The notes under the pieces were generated by a model. It ran no database searches and had not been told where the DNA came from. It was given only the letters and a program-made list of their open reading frames with translations. Made by a program: the position numbers and the translations under genes. From Verrucomicrobiota bacterium (GTDB taxonomy: Bacteria > Verrucomicrobiota > Verrucomicrobiia > Opitutales > Opitutaceae), in NCBI GenBank assembly GCA_018239845.1, contig JAFEGO010000092.1, forward strand, positions 1 through 64,000: DNA of 64,000 bases, written 5' to 3'. Shown piece by piece: positions 18,261 through 27,316 of this stretch (its first letter is position 1; each line of letters starts with the position of its first letter).

Positions 18261-19294
18261 ACCACTACTGCACGTATTTCGACCGCGGGTTTTTGATCCA
18301 AGGTCTCGCGCTGTGGCGGTCGCTGGCGACGCACGACCAGGACTCGGTGCTGTGGGTGCTGGCGCTGGATGATTTCACGGCCGAAGTGGTGCGCGAGATC
18401 GGCGGGACCTGGCTGCGCGTGGTGCGGCTGCCGGACCTTGAGACGGGTGATGCGGCGCTCGCGGCGGCGAAGGCGAACCGGACTCCGGTGGAATATTATT
18501 TCACGCTGTCGCCGTGCTGGCCGCGATGGCTGTTGGCGAGGCATCCGGAGATTGAGCGGCTGACCTATGTCGATGCGGACATGCTCTTCTTTAAAAACCC
18601 GGAGCCGATCTTTGACACGATGGATGCGGCGAAGGCGAGCGTGCTGATCACCGCACACCGGTTTCCGGCCTGGCTCACGCACTATGAGCGACACGGGAAA
18701 TTCAACGTAGGGATTTTGAGCTTCCGCAACGATGCGGCCGGCCGCGCGTGTTTGGAGGACTGGCGCACGCGGTGTCTCGCGTGGTGCTACGACCGCATGG
18801 AGGGCGAAAAATACGCGGACCAAAAATACCTCGAAGCGTGGCCGGAGCGCCTGGGCGCGGCGCTGCTTGTGCTGGAGCATCCGGGCGTGAACCTCGCGCC
18901 ATGGAACTGGATGAAGCAGGACGCGAAGGAGGCGGACGTGATCTTGTTTCACTTCGCGCGGTTTCGTCCGCTGCGCGGGGACTGGTGGTGGCAGTCGGGT
19001 CAGCTCGACTACGGCGTGATGCCGTGGCGCAGGCGCAATGCGATTTATGGCCCGTATGTGCAGGCGCTGTTGGCGGCACGGGCGGAGATCGCGGCGGTGC
19101 GGCCGGGTTTTGATTTTGTGCGGCGGCCGGCGCGGGCGGGCCGGGCGTTTTGGAAAGGGCTGCCGCTGCGCGTGCTCTTCGGCAGCGACTGGGCGTGGGT
19201 CGGCGGTAAGTTGGTCTCAGGCCGGCTGGGCCTCGGACGATGGTCGGGACGAGTGATGGCGGCGCTGCGCCGGATGGTCAGCGGCGGCGCTTGA
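18257..19294 (+). CDS. Glycosyltransferase with DxD motif (GT8-like)
   Basis: A 345-residue soluble protein. The N terminus HYCTYFDRGFLIQGLALWRS and the central LTYVDADMLFFKNPEPIFD match nucleotide-sugar transferases of the GT8-like kind, with VDAD as metal-binding site near residue 113. GKFNVGILSFRND and YADQKYLEAW are also usual in this group. It is the last gene of the plus-strand operon 14550-19294. Its end overlaps the convergent downstream gene by 17 bases. It probably adds a sugar to the growing lipid-linked glycan. Confidence 0.75.
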   Translation: MNHYCTYFDRGFLIQGLALWRSLATHDQDSVLWVLALDDFTAEVVREIGGTWLRVVRLPDLETGDAALAAAKANRTPVEYYFTLSPCWPRWLLARHPEIERLTYVDADMLFFKNPEPIFDTMDAAKASVLITAHRFPAWLTHYERHGKFNVGILSFRNDAAGRACLEDWRTRCLAWCYDRMEGEKYADQKYLEAWPERLGAALLVLEHPGVNLAPWNWMKQDAKEADVILFHFARFRPLRGDWWWQSGQLDYGVMPWRRRNAIYGPYVQALLAARAEIAAVRPGFDFVRRPARAGRAFWKGLPLRVLFGSDWAWVGGKLVSGRLGLGRWSGRVMAALRRMVSGGA

Positions 19295-20024
19295 ACGTGC
19301 GGACGATTTTTTTGCGCAGCCAGCGGACGACGGACAGGGCATCCCAGAACCAGCAGCGCCACGCGGCGGCGTAGCGGTGGCGGACGCGGATCTCCTCGGC
19401 GTAGCCGCGCCAGCGGCCGGCATCGCTCAGGCCGCCGGTGCCGCAGGCGCTCACACGGAGCTTCATGGGTTTGAAGCGGACGTGGTTTTTCCAGAGGCGG
19501 AGGTTGAGCTCGTAGTCGCCCATGATTGCGAGCGAGGTGTCGAAATCGCCGCTCTCGGCGAAAAGCGTGCGGCGGTAGAACGTGCCCTGATGGTGCACGA
19601 AGTTGCGCGGGAGCGGATTGACGTGCGAGCTGAGCTTGTAGATGCGGCCGTCGTTGTAGGCGACCTCGCCGACCACGACGCCGGCCTCCGTGCGCTTCAT
19701 CCAGCTGAGCACCTCGTTGAGGACGTTGGCGCCGACGAGGCGGTCGTCGGCTCCGAGGAAGAGCACCCATTCGCCGGAGGCGAGGGCGAGGCCTTTGTTC
19801 ATCGCCTCGTACACGCCGCCGTCGGGTTCGGACAAAAAATGCGCCAGGCGTGTGCGCTGCGTCTCGAGCCACTCGCGGGTGCCATCGGTGGAAGCGCCGT
19901 CGATGACGATGAGCTCGAGGGTGCAGCCGGCCTGTTCCCAGACGCTCGCCAGCGCCGCCTTGAGGCGGGAGCCGGGATTCTTGCAGACGACGATGACGCT
20001 GAAGGTCGGAGACGGAGCGGACAT
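19278..20024 (-). CDS. GT2 glycosyltransferase
   Basis: A 248-residue GT-A enzyme with TFSVIVVCKNPGSRLKAALAS at the start, IDGASTDGTREWLE as nucleotide-binding segment, SEPDGGVYEAMNKGLALASG and the metal site FLGADDRL. That order is typical of WcaA/colanic-acid-type GT2 enzymes. The ATG at 20024 is chosen because conserved sequence starts there; the frame extends upstream to 20099 but overlaps the divergent gene. It is monocistronic and convergent with the previous gene. Confidence 0.87.
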   Translation of the reverse strand: MSAPSPTFSVIVVCKNPGSRLKAALASVWEQAGCTLELIVIDGASTDGTREWLETQRTRLAHFLSEPDGGVYEAMNKGLALASGEWVLFLGADDRLVGANVLNEVLSWMKRTEAGVVVGEVAYNDGRIYKLSSHVNPLPRNFVHHQGTFYRRTLFAESGDFDTSLAIMGDYELNLRLWKNHVRFKPMKLRVSACGTGGLSDAGRWRGYAEEIRVRHRYAAAWRCWFWDALSVVRWLRKKIVRTFKRRR

Positions 20025-20064
20025 TGCGTTCGCGAAAAGTTCGGCCAAGCGTCGGCGCGTGTCC

Positions 20065-20997
20065 ATGCCGAATAACCCGGTGATCCTCTCGGTCATCATC
20101 GTCGCCTACCGCTCGCGCGACGAGATCGCGCCGTGCCTCGCCTCGCTGCCGCGAGTGCTGATGGGACGCGCGGTGGAAGTGTGTGTGGTCGACAACTCGC
20201 CGGGTGAAGCGACAGGCGTAGGTGAAATCGTACGCCGGGATTTCCCGTCGGTGGACTACGTGGCGGCGAAGGGGAACCTGGGTTTTGGGCGGGCGAACAA
20301 CCTGGGTTTTAAGCGGACGCGCGGGGAGTTTGTGCTGTTTCTGAATCCCGACACCGTGTGCAACCGCGCGGCGCTGGAACACTGCATCGCGCGGCTGGAG
20401 GAGGACGTGGAGATCGGCCTGATCACGCCGAAACTCGTGATGGCCAACGGCGAGATGGACCTCGCGTGCCGCCGCGGCATCCCGACGCTGTGGGACGGAT
20501 TCTGTCGTGCGACGGGATTGGCGGCGATATTTCCGCGCAGCCGGTGGTTCGCCGGCTACAACCTGACGTTTTTGCCCGAGGATGGGACGTACGACGTGGG
20601 CGCGATCAACGGGGCTTTTATGATGGGGGCGCGCTGGATGTTTGCGGAGGAAGTGGCCGAGGACGGGGCGGTCTTTGATGAGAATTTCTTCATGTACGGC
20701 GACGACCTCGACCTGTGCATTCGGGTGGTGCAGGCGGATTTTCGCCTCGTGTACGACGGGAGCGTGCAGATCACGCACCTGAAGGGGCTGAGCGTCGCGA
20801 AGGAACTCGACGCGATGTCGCGCGCGATCTTCGACGCGAACCGCGACGTGTGGCTGAAGCACTTCGTGCCGGAGCCGCGCGATGGCTGGAAAGCGCGCTG
20901 GACGATCTGGAAATACCGCACGGCCTTTGCGGCCTGGAAAACCGTGGCGCGCTCGCGGGCGAAGCTGCGCGGGCACCGGAAGGTGCGGCCGGTTTAA
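20065..20997 (+). CDS. GT2 glycosyltransferase, rhamnosyltransferase-like
   Basis: A 310-residue GT-A enzyme of the WbbL type. It has LSVIIVAYRSRDEIAPCLAS, VVDNSPGEA, AKGNLGFGRANNLGFKRTRG and the metal-binding LFLNPDT. The C-terminal half has INGAFMMGARWMF and DENFFMYGDDLDLCIRV, both characteristic of dTDP-rhamnosyl and related transferases. The start is ATG at 20065, 40 bases from the divergent GT2 gene. Its TAA stop sits in a TTAA that also provides the stop of the opposite-strand gene. Confidence 0.87.
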   Translation: MPNNPVILSVIIVAYRSRDEIAPCLASLPRVLMGRAVEVCVVDNSPGEATGVGEIVRRDFPSVDYVAAKGNLGFGRANNLGFKRTRGEFVLFLNPDTVCNRAALEHCIARLEEDVEIGLITPKLVMANGEMDLACRRGIPTLWDGFCRATGLAAIFPRSRWFAGYNLTFLPEDGTYDVGAINGAFMMGARWMFAEEVAEDGAVFDENFFMYGDDLDLCIRVVQADFRLVYDGSVQITHLKGLSVAKELDAMSRAIFDANRDVWLKHFVPEPRDGWKARWTIWKYRTAFAAWKTVARSRAKLRGHRKVRPV

Positions 20998-22439
20998 GGC
21001 GCGCGCCAGCGGACGAAGGTGAGGAGGACGATCTGGACGTCGAGCCAGAGGCTCCAGTTTTCGATATAGTAGATATCATGCTGCACGCGGGCAGTGATGT
21101 CGCCCTCGCCGCGGAGACCGTGGACCTGGGCCCAGCCGGTCATGCCGGGTTTCACGAGGTGGCGCGGCAGGTAGTGCGGGATCGCGTGCGCGAGCTGGTC
21201 CACATGGTACGGGCGTTCGGGACGCGGGCCGACGAGACTCATGTCACCGCGCAGGACGTTCCAAAACTGGGGCAGCTCGTCGAGATTCCAGCGGCGGATG
21301 AAGGCGCCGAGACGCAGGAGGCGCGGGTCCTGGTGCGCGGTGCTTTGGCGCGCGGTGTCGGAGGCTGCGGCGTCGGGCTGCATGCTGCGGAGTTTCCAGA
21401 GTGTGAAAGGCCGGTGGCCGGCGCCGATGCGCGTCTGGCGGAAAAACACGGGGCCGTCGGGCGACTCGCGTTTGATGAGGACGGCGAGGAGCGCGATGAT
21501 CGGCGCGGAGAGGACGAGGCCGATGACGGCGGCGACGAGGTCGAAGGCGCGCTTGAGGGCGCGGTTGAGCAGGCGCGTGATCGGCAGTTCCTCGACGCCG
21601 AGGACGGGCACGCGGCCGACGGTCTGGAGGCGCAGGCCGCTGAGGAAAATATCGAAGGCGCCGGGGACGACCTTCCACTCGACGTAGGCGCGCTCGCAGG
21701 TCTCGACGATGCGCTTGATCTCGTCACGCGGCAGGTCGAGGCGCGTGGTGATGACGAGGTCGGCGGAGACGCGGGCGAGAATCGCCTCGAGGTCGGAGAC
21801 GGGGCCGAGGACGAGCGGGGGCGTTTGGAGCGGGTCGGAAATTTGATCGGCGGAACGAGGCAGCGAAACAATGCCCGCGAGGGAGTACGGATGAGCGGGA
21901 TCGTGGGCGACCTCGGTGGCGAGATCGCGGGCGGCCTCGTTCCAGCCGAGGAGGACGACGCGGCGGCGGAGCCGGGCGAGGAGCGGGGTGTGGATAACGA
22001 ACTCACGCGCGAGGGTGCGCCAAAGCCAGAGCAGGCCGACGACGCAGGCGAAGGCGATGAGGGCGAAGAGGCGTGAGATCGGCGGATCGAATTTCAGGAC
22101 GAGGGACAGGCCGAGATAGGCGACAAACCAAAAGGCGGTGCCCTTGAGGATGGCACCGAGGCTTTGGTAGCGGCGGAGCAAAATGCGCGAGTCGTAGAGG
22201 CCGAATTGCGCGAAGGCGGCGAGGAGGAGTCCGACGCCGACGAGGAGCAGCGGCAGGTAACGCGCGAAGGTCGCGTCGGGCACGTAGATAAAAAGCCCGG
22301 TGCCCGTGGAAGGCGCGAGCGGTGAGGCGTAGCGCAGCCACCAGCCGAGGGCGAGGCCGGCAAAGGTCACGAGCGTGTCGCCCACGAGGAGGGTGAGCGG
22401 CACGAAGGTTTCGCGAAGGGTGTTTTGGGCGCGCGGCAC
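20994..22439 (-). CDS. Initiating sugar-phosphate transferase, WbaP/WcaJ-like
   Basis: A 481-residue polyprenyl glycosylphosphotransferase that should start glycan synthesis by placing a sugar-1-phosphate on undecaprenyl phosphate. The N-terminal half has about four hydrophobic helices and a CoA-binding-like domain (VVLLGWNEAARDLA). The C-terminal bacterial sugar transferase domain has KRAFDLVAAVIGL, VFFRQTRIGAGHRPFTLWKL, the DELPQFWNVLRGDMSLVGPR catalytic stretch and KPGMTGWAQVHGLRGEG. The start is a GTG at 22439. It lies 15 bases after the ligase/polymerase gene on the same strand, so both ends of the pathway are in one operon. Confidence 0.92.
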   Translation of the reverse strand: MPRAQNTLRETFVPLTLLVGDTLVTFAGLALGWWLRYASPLAPSTGTGLFIYVPDATFARYLPLLLVGVGLLLAAFAQFGLYDSRILLRRYQSLGAILKGTAFWFVAYLGLSLVLKFDPPISRLFALIAFACVVGLLWLWRTLAREFVIHTPLLARLRRRVVLLGWNEAARDLATEVAHDPAHPYSLAGIVSLPRSADQISDPLQTPPLVLGPVSDLEAILARVSADLVITTRLDLPRDEIKRIVETCERAYVEWKVVPGAFDIFLSGLRLQTVGRVPVLGVEELPITRLLNRALKRAFDLVAAVIGLVLSAPIIALLAVLIKRESPDGPVFFRQTRIGAGHRPFTLWKLRSMQPDAAASDTARQSTAHQDPRLLRLGAFIRRWNLDELPQFWNVLRGDMSLVGPRPERPYHVDQLAHAIPHYLPRHLVKPGMTGWAQVHGLRGEGDITARVQHDIYYIENWSLWLDVQIVLLTFVRWRAP

Positions 22440-22454
22440 GAGGACAAGGAAGGG

Positions 22455-24566
22455 CTATTCTCCCCCGGCGGCCGGGGGAGCGAGAAGCGCCGGGAGGAGC
22501 GGCGTGGGCAGCCAGCCTTTGGCGGGGAAGAGGAAGGATAGCTCGGTGGCGGCGAGGACGTTTTCCTGGACGTCGTAGAGATCGACCGGCACGGGCAGAT
22601 CGAGGTCGCGCATGAGGACGGGGTAGCCGGTGCGCTCGCGGTGATAGGCGCGGACCGGCCCGGTGGAAAAATCGGGCACGGCGGGGCGGCGCGCGAAGTA
22701 GCTGACGCGCGGGCCGGTGTTGGCGTGCGCGAGGGGTTCGCCGGGGATCGCCTCGCCGCCGAGCCAGCGCGTCAGCGCTGCGACGTAGGCGAGTTCGCGG
22801 CGCGTGGCGGGCAAATCATCGACGAGGCCGCTGGCGCCGGCGGCTTCAGCCAAGGTGACCACGGTGCGAAAAGTATCGGCCTGCAGCGCGTGGAGCGAAG
22901 GCTCGCGCCACCACGGTGAGGAGAGGAAAAGCGGGTCGTTGAGGCACTCGACGGCGAGGGCGCGGACCACGGTGTCGCGGGGCCGGCCGGCATTGAGACG
23001 GGCGAGGGCGAGGCCGAAGTACACACCGCCCTTGTCGGGCACGAGGTGCGCGGCCGCGACAAAATGGGTCTCGGCCTCGGCGGGATCGCGGGTGACGAGG
23101 AGCCAGCCGAGGTTGAAGTGTGCGATCTCCTGGTGGCGGTTGAGCGCGAGGGATTCGCGAAAAAGCGCGGCGGCGCGGTCGGCCTGGGCGGGGTCGCGCG
23201 CGAGGGCGAGGGCGCGGAGGTTGAGGGCCGGGGCGCGGTCGCGCTGGCCAAAAACGCCAATGCACAGCAGGGCGGCGGCGGCCGCTGCGGAAAGAAACAG
23301 CGCGGCCAGGCGGGGACGCCGAATCCCCTGGGCCGGCGGCGCGAGCAAGGCGGCGCAGACCGCGAGGGCGAAGGCGAAAATCGGAAGGTCGAGCTGCCAG
23401 TCGGTGAGCGCAAAAGCGGCATAGCCAAGAAACGCCAGGAACGCGGGGCGGCAGCGGGTCGCTCCGCGCACGACCAGGACAAGGGCGGCCAGCGCGGCGA
23501 TGATGCTCGGTGCACCGAGTTCGGCCCAGAGCTGGAGAGGGGTGCTGTGGAGCTGCAGGACGTTTTCGGTGCCACCGCTGAGGGCGGCGCGGAGATAGGG
23601 ATAAACGAGCGGGGTGGTGCCGGGGCCCCAGCCGAAGAGCGGACGCTCGAACCCCATCAACATCCCCGCCTCGACCATGGCGTTGCGCTGCACATCACTG
23701 ACATTGGATGCGGTGGCGGTGGCCGCGGCAGGCTTGCGGAAGAGCATCGCGCGGGTGCGGGGGTGCGCGAAGGCCAGCGCCAGGGCGGCGATCGCCGCAG
23801 CACAGGAGAGGAGGAGGATTTTTTTCCAGCCGAGACCGGACCAGAGCACGGCCCCGGCGGCGAGCACGGCGAGGCCTAGCAGGCCGCCGCGGCTGCCGCT
23901 GGTGAAAAGCATCAGGAGCACGAGCGCGGTGACGACGAGCCAGGCGGCGCGGCGGAGTCCGCGGCTGCGCAAGGCGAGAGTGGCGGGCCAGGGCAGGGCG
24001 AGGAGAGCGAGGCCGGCGGTGTAGTTGGAGTGGCCGAGCGGGTGGTCGTTGCGGTGGATCAGCAGACTGGCGAGGCCGGTGATTTTATCGGGAGTGACGA
24101 CGAGCGTGGCGAGCCACTGGAAGAGACTGACGGTGGCAATCAGCAAAGCGGCAAGGCCGGCAGCGGTGATGAGTGGCGCGGAGCGATCCTCGTTGGAGTG
24201 GTGCAGCCAGTCGTGCAGGCAGAAAAATGCGGCGAGGCCGGCGAGCAGCGGGAGCGCATTGAGACAGGCGGTGCCGCGGTAGGGACTGACGAGGGCGGAA
24301 GCGACGATGCCTCCGGCGCAGAGGGCCGCACCGAGGCACCAGGTGCGGCCGGGCAGGACGAAAGGCCTGGAGCCCGAGTTGGCGCGGAGCAAAAGCACGG
24401 CAAAGGGCGCCAGTTCGGCAAACCAGAGCAGCGTGGACCACGGCGTGGAAAACTGGCGCGTGGCACCCCGGTCAAGGAGCGTCAGCACCGCGAGACACAG
24501 GAGTCCGCCGAGGGCGAAAATCCGGGCGGGGAGCCGGGCGGGATCAGCGGGACGGGTGGACGACAT
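22455..24566 (-). CDS. O-antigen ligase/polymerase-like (Wzy_C) protein with TPR-like C terminus
   Basis: A 703-residue protein with about 12 hydrophobic segments in the first 440 residues. A large loop contains FGWGPGTTPLVYPYLRAAL and LHSTPLQLWAELG, as in the Wzy_C/RfaL family where a conserved His and Arg act. The C-terminal 250 residues are soluble and show TPR-like helices (LNLRALALARDPAQADRAAALF, then FNLGWLLVTRDPAEAE). It may polymerise repeat units, ligate the glycan to a lipid, or glycosylate pilin as PglL/PilO relatives do. ATG 24566 is preferred; an in-frame TTG at 24638 would add 24 residues. Confidence 0.78.
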   Translation of the reverse strand: MSSTRPADPARLPARIFALGGLLCLAVLTLLDRGATRQFSTPWSTLLWFAELAPFAVLLLRANSGSRPFVLPGRTWCLGAALCAGGIVASALVSPYRGTACLNALPLLAGLAAFFCLHDWLHHSNEDRSAPLITAAGLAALLIATVSLFQWLATLVVTPDKITGLASLLIHRNDHPLGHSNYTAGLALLALPWPATLALRSRGLRRAAWLVVTALVLLMLFTSGSRGGLLGLAVLAAGAVLWSGLGWKKILLLSCAAAIAALALAFAHPRTRAMLFRKPAAATATASNVSDVQRNAMVEAGMLMGFERPLFGWGPGTTPLVYPYLRAALSGGTENVLQLHSTPLQLWAELGAPSIIAALAALVLVVRGATRCRPAFLAFLGYAAFALTDWQLDLPIFAFALAVCAALLAPPAQGIRRPRLAALFLSAAAAAALLCIGVFGQRDRAPALNLRALALARDPAQADRAAALFRESLALNRHQEIAHFNLGWLLVTRDPAEAETHFVAAAHLVPDKGGVYFGLALARLNAGRPRDTVVRALAVECLNDPLFLSSPWWREPSLHALQADTFRTVVTLAEAAGASGLVDDLPATRRELAYVAALTRWLGGEAIPGEPLAHANTGPRVSYFARRPAVPDFSTGPVRAYHRERTGYPVLMRDLDLPVPVDLYDVQENVLAATELSFLFPAKGWLPTPLLPALLAPPAAGGE

Positions 24567-24683
24567 GAACGCACGGGCATCAGAGCCAGACGCGGCGGGG
24601 TGGGCAAGCCCGGGCGGTGCGGCACGCGATTCTGACAAATATTTTTCGTGGACGGCCCTAGGAGGGCCGGCAGGCTGAGCGGG

Positions 24684-25364
24684 ATGTCAACCGAGCCCGC
24701 AGCGGCGAAACCAAAGTTATTGTGGATCAAACTGGCGGTCGTGGTCGTGGTGCTCGCGACGGGCGGCCTGTTGATGATGCAGGGGGTGGATGTGCGCGGG
24801 TGGATCGACCGGGGCATGAACCTCGTGCGTAGCACCGGCCCCGTGACTTTCTTCACGGCCATGGCGCTGACCCCGGCAGTCGGCGTGCCGGCCTCCCTCT
24901 TCACGCTGACGGCGGGCACGGCGTTCGGACCGCAGCTGGGGATCTTCTGGGTCATGGTGCTCTGCATGGCGGCGATCCTAGTCAACGTGGCGCTGACGCA
25001 CTGGCTTGCGCGATACGCGCTGCGACCGCTGCTGGAAAAACTGATGGCCAAGCTGGGCTACAAGCTGCCGCAGGTCGCGGCGGAAAACACGACGGACCTG
25101 GCGATTCTCGTGCGAGTGACGCCCGGCTCGCCGTTCCCCGTGCAAAACTACCTGCTCGGCCTAGCGGGCGTGCCGCTCGTGCGCAACCTGCTCGTGGTCT
25201 TCATCGTGCAACTGGTGTACCTGCCGGCGTTCGTGCTGTTCGGTGATGCGATCCAGCACGGCAAGGGCAAGGTGGCGATGATCGCGCTCGGCCTGCTCGC
25301 GGCGGCCGGGGCGGGCACGCACCTGCTGCGCAAGCACTACGCGAAAAAGAAGAAGGCCGGATGA
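24684..25364 (+). CDS. VTT-domain (TVP38/TMEM64, DedA-like) membrane protein
   Basis: A 226-residue inner-membrane protein with about five hydrophobic segments. The family motif region GVPASLFTLTAGTAFGPQLG and the later RVTPGSPFPVQNYLLGLAGV match the SNARE-associated/VTT superfamily, thought to act in lipid scrambling or membrane homeostasis. The start is ATG at 24684; an upstream start at 24648 is less likely. The gene overlaps xseA by four bases, so they share a transcript, although no functional link is known. Confidence 0.8.
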   Translation: MSTEPAAAKPKLLWIKLAVVVVVLATGGLLMMQGVDVRGWIDRGMNLVRSTGPVTFFTAMALTPAVGVPASLFTLTAGTAFGPQLGIFWVMVLCMAAILVNVALTHWLARYALRPLLEKLMAKLGYKLPQVAAENTTDLAILVRVTPGSPFPVQNYLLGLAGVPLVRNLLVVFIVQLVYLPAFVLFGDAIQHGKGKVAMIALGLLAAAGAGTHLLRKHYAKKKKAG

Positions 25365-26668
25365 AACTGCGCGGGGAAACCGAGGCGGACGGCGGCACCC
25401 ACGTCGAGAGCGTGAGCGAGTTCACGCGGCGGGTGAAGACGCTGCTCGAGGCCGGGATCCGGCCGGGCTGGGTGCGCGGCGAGGTATCGAACCTGCGCGC
25501 GCAGGCGAGCGGCCACGTGTATTTTTCCCTCAAGGACGCGGGTGCGCAGGTCAGCGCGGTGCTGTTTCGCGGCGACGCGGCGCGGCAGACCGTGAAGCTC
25601 CGCGAAGGCACGCAGGTGGCGGTGTACGGCGAGGTGAGCGTGTACGAGGCGCGCGGGCAGTATCAGTTGATCGTGCGGGCGGTGATCGAGGACGGCGTGG
25701 GCCGGCTGCAGCGCGAGTTCGAGGCGCTGAAGCAACGGCTGGCGGACGAAGGGCTCTTCGCGCCGGAGCGCAAGCGCGCGATCCCGGAGATGCCGGCGAC
25801 GGTGGGCTTCATCACGTCGCCGACGGGCGCGGCGGTGCAGGATTTTTTGCGCATCCTCACGCGCCGCGGCTGGCGCGGGCGCGTGGTGGTGCTGCCGGCC
25901 AAGGTGCAGGGTGAGGGCGCGGCGGCGGAGATGGTCGGGATGCTCGCGCTGGCGCAGCAGCTGGGGATCTTTGACCTGATCGTGATCGGTCGCGGCGGCG
26001 GGAGCATCGAGGACCTGTGGGCTTTTAATGAAGAGCCGTTGGTGCGAGCGGTGGCCGCGTGCACGGTGCCGGTGATCTCGGCAGTGGGGCATGAGATTGA
26101 TTTCACTTTGTGCGACTTCGCGGCCGATGTACGCGCGGAGACGCCGAGCGCGGCGGCGGAGCTGATCTCCAGTCACTTCGTGGCGAGCTTGGAACGGGCG
26201 GAGCGGGCGAGTGAGGCGATGCTAGCGGCGGTCGAGAATGCCGTGGAAGGTGCGCAAGAGCGGCTCGACCATGCGCGCTCGCGACTGCGGTTGCTTGCGC
26301 CGGCTGCGCAGGTGGAGCGGGGATTTTTGCGGCTCGACGACCTCTCGAACCGGCTGGGCTCGGCGCTGCTGGCGTCGGTGCAGGAGCGGCGGCAGCGGCT
26401 GGGCGAAGCGCGCGCGGCCCTCGCGCAGCGCTCACCCGAGACGCGCGTGCAGATCGAGTCGCACCGCCTGCTGGCGCTGTGGAAACGCCTGCAGGGCGCG
26501 AGCCCGCGCTCGGTGTTGAACCGCGGCTTCGTGATCATGCGCGACGAGCAGGGCCGGCCGGTGCCGCGGCGCAAGGGTGTGGCGGCCGGACAGCGCCTCA
26601 CGGCGGAGTTTGGCGACGGCACGCTGCCCGTGCGGGCGGAGGAAGCGGACCGCAAGTCCGGGGAATAA
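25361..26668 (+). CDS. xseA: Exodeoxyribonuclease VII large subunit
   Basis: A 435-residue catalytic subunit of exonuclease VII, which degrades single-stranded DNA in both directions. The N-terminal OB fold (about 15-110) has GWVRGEVSNLRAQASGHVYF. The catalytic core has VGFITSPTGAAVQDFLRIL, VIGRGGGSIEDLWAFNEE near residue 210 and PVISAVGHEIDFTLCDFAAD. The helical C-terminal half ends in LNRGFVIMRD. The length is normal. The small subunit gene xseB is not next to it. Confidence 0.95.
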   Translation: MKLRGETEADGGTHVESVSEFTRRVKTLLEAGIRPGWVRGEVSNLRAQASGHVYFSLKDAGAQVSAVLFRGDAARQTVKLREGTQVAVYGEVSVYEARGQYQLIVRAVIEDGVGRLQREFEALKQRLADEGLFAPERKRAIPEMPATVGFITSPTGAAVQDFLRILTRRGWRGRVVVLPAKVQGEGAAAEMVGMLALAQQLGIFDLIVIGRGGGSIEDLWAFNEEPLVRAVAACTVPVISAVGHEIDFTLCDFAADVRAETPSAAAELISSHFVASLERAERASEAMLAAVENAVEGAQERLDHARSRLRLLAPAAQVERGFLRLDDLSNRLGSALLASVQERRQRLGEARAALAQRSPETRVQIESHRLLALWKRLQGASPRSVLNRGFVIMRDEQGRPVPRRKGVAAGQRLTAEFGDGTLPVRAEEADRKSGE

Positions 26669-26698
26669 GCGCGGCCGTTTGCGGTTCCTACGAACACG

Positions 26699-27304
26699 AT
26701 GAAACTTCTCTTCGCTGTCACCTTTCTCGCCGCGATCACCGCGGCCTGCGCGCAATCCACCATGAAATCCACCACGCCCGGCAAAGACGCCCTGCAATGC
26801 AAGCCCGGTGAAAAATCCGCCTGCGGCCTGCCTTCGAATGTCGTGATCGACATGAGCAAGGCCAAGGTGCAGCACACGGACGCCGAGTGGAAACAGCGGC
26901 TCACGCCAAGGCAGTACCAGGTCGCCCGCAAGCAGGGCACCGAGCCGCCTTTCCAGAACGAGTACTACGACAACCACGAGGACGGCGTGTATTTCTCCGT
27001 CTGCAGCGACACGCCGCTCTTCGACTCGCGCGACAAATTCGACAGCGGCACAGGCTGGCCGAGCTTCACCAAGCCGATCGAGAAAGCCTTCGTCGGTGAG
27101 ACGACGGACTACACCTACGGCATGGAGCGCACCGAGGTGCACTGCAATGTCGATGGCGCGCACCTCGGCCACGTGTTTGACGACGGCCCGGCGCCGACGG
27201 GCCTGCGCTACTGCATCAACTCTGCGTCGCTGCGCTTCATGCCCCGCAAGGAGTACGAGGCCTGGGTGGCGAAGAACCAGCCCGGCGCGCAGACAGGGAA
27301 GTAA
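26699..27304 (+). CDS. msrB: Peptide-methionine (R)-S-oxide reductase, lipoprotein form without zinc cysteines
   Basis: A 201-residue enzyme that should reduce methionine-R-sulfoxide in envelope proteins. The N terminus is a lipoprotein-type signal with a lipobox-like ITAAC and Cys17. The MsrB core starts with [20 protein letters not shown] and has [13 protein letters not shown], the [18 protein letters not shown] stretch and the catalytic Cys near 172. The two CxxC pairs that bind zinc in many MsrBs are broken: [10 protein letters not shown] and [14 protein letters not shown] each keep only one cysteine. It is probably monocistronic and convergent with the next gene. Confidence 0.92.
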   Translation: MKLLFAVTFLAAITAACAQSTMKSTTPGKDALQCKPGEKSACGLPSNVVIDMSKAKVQHTDAEWKQRLTPRQYQVARKQGTEPPFQNEYYDNHEDGVYFSVCSDTPLFDSRDKFDSGTGWPSFTKPIEKAFVGETTDYTYGMERTEVHCNVDGAHLGHVFDDGPAPTGLRYCINSASLRFMPRKEYEAWVAKNQPGAQTGK

Positions 27305-27316
27305 GCCCCGCTTGCT

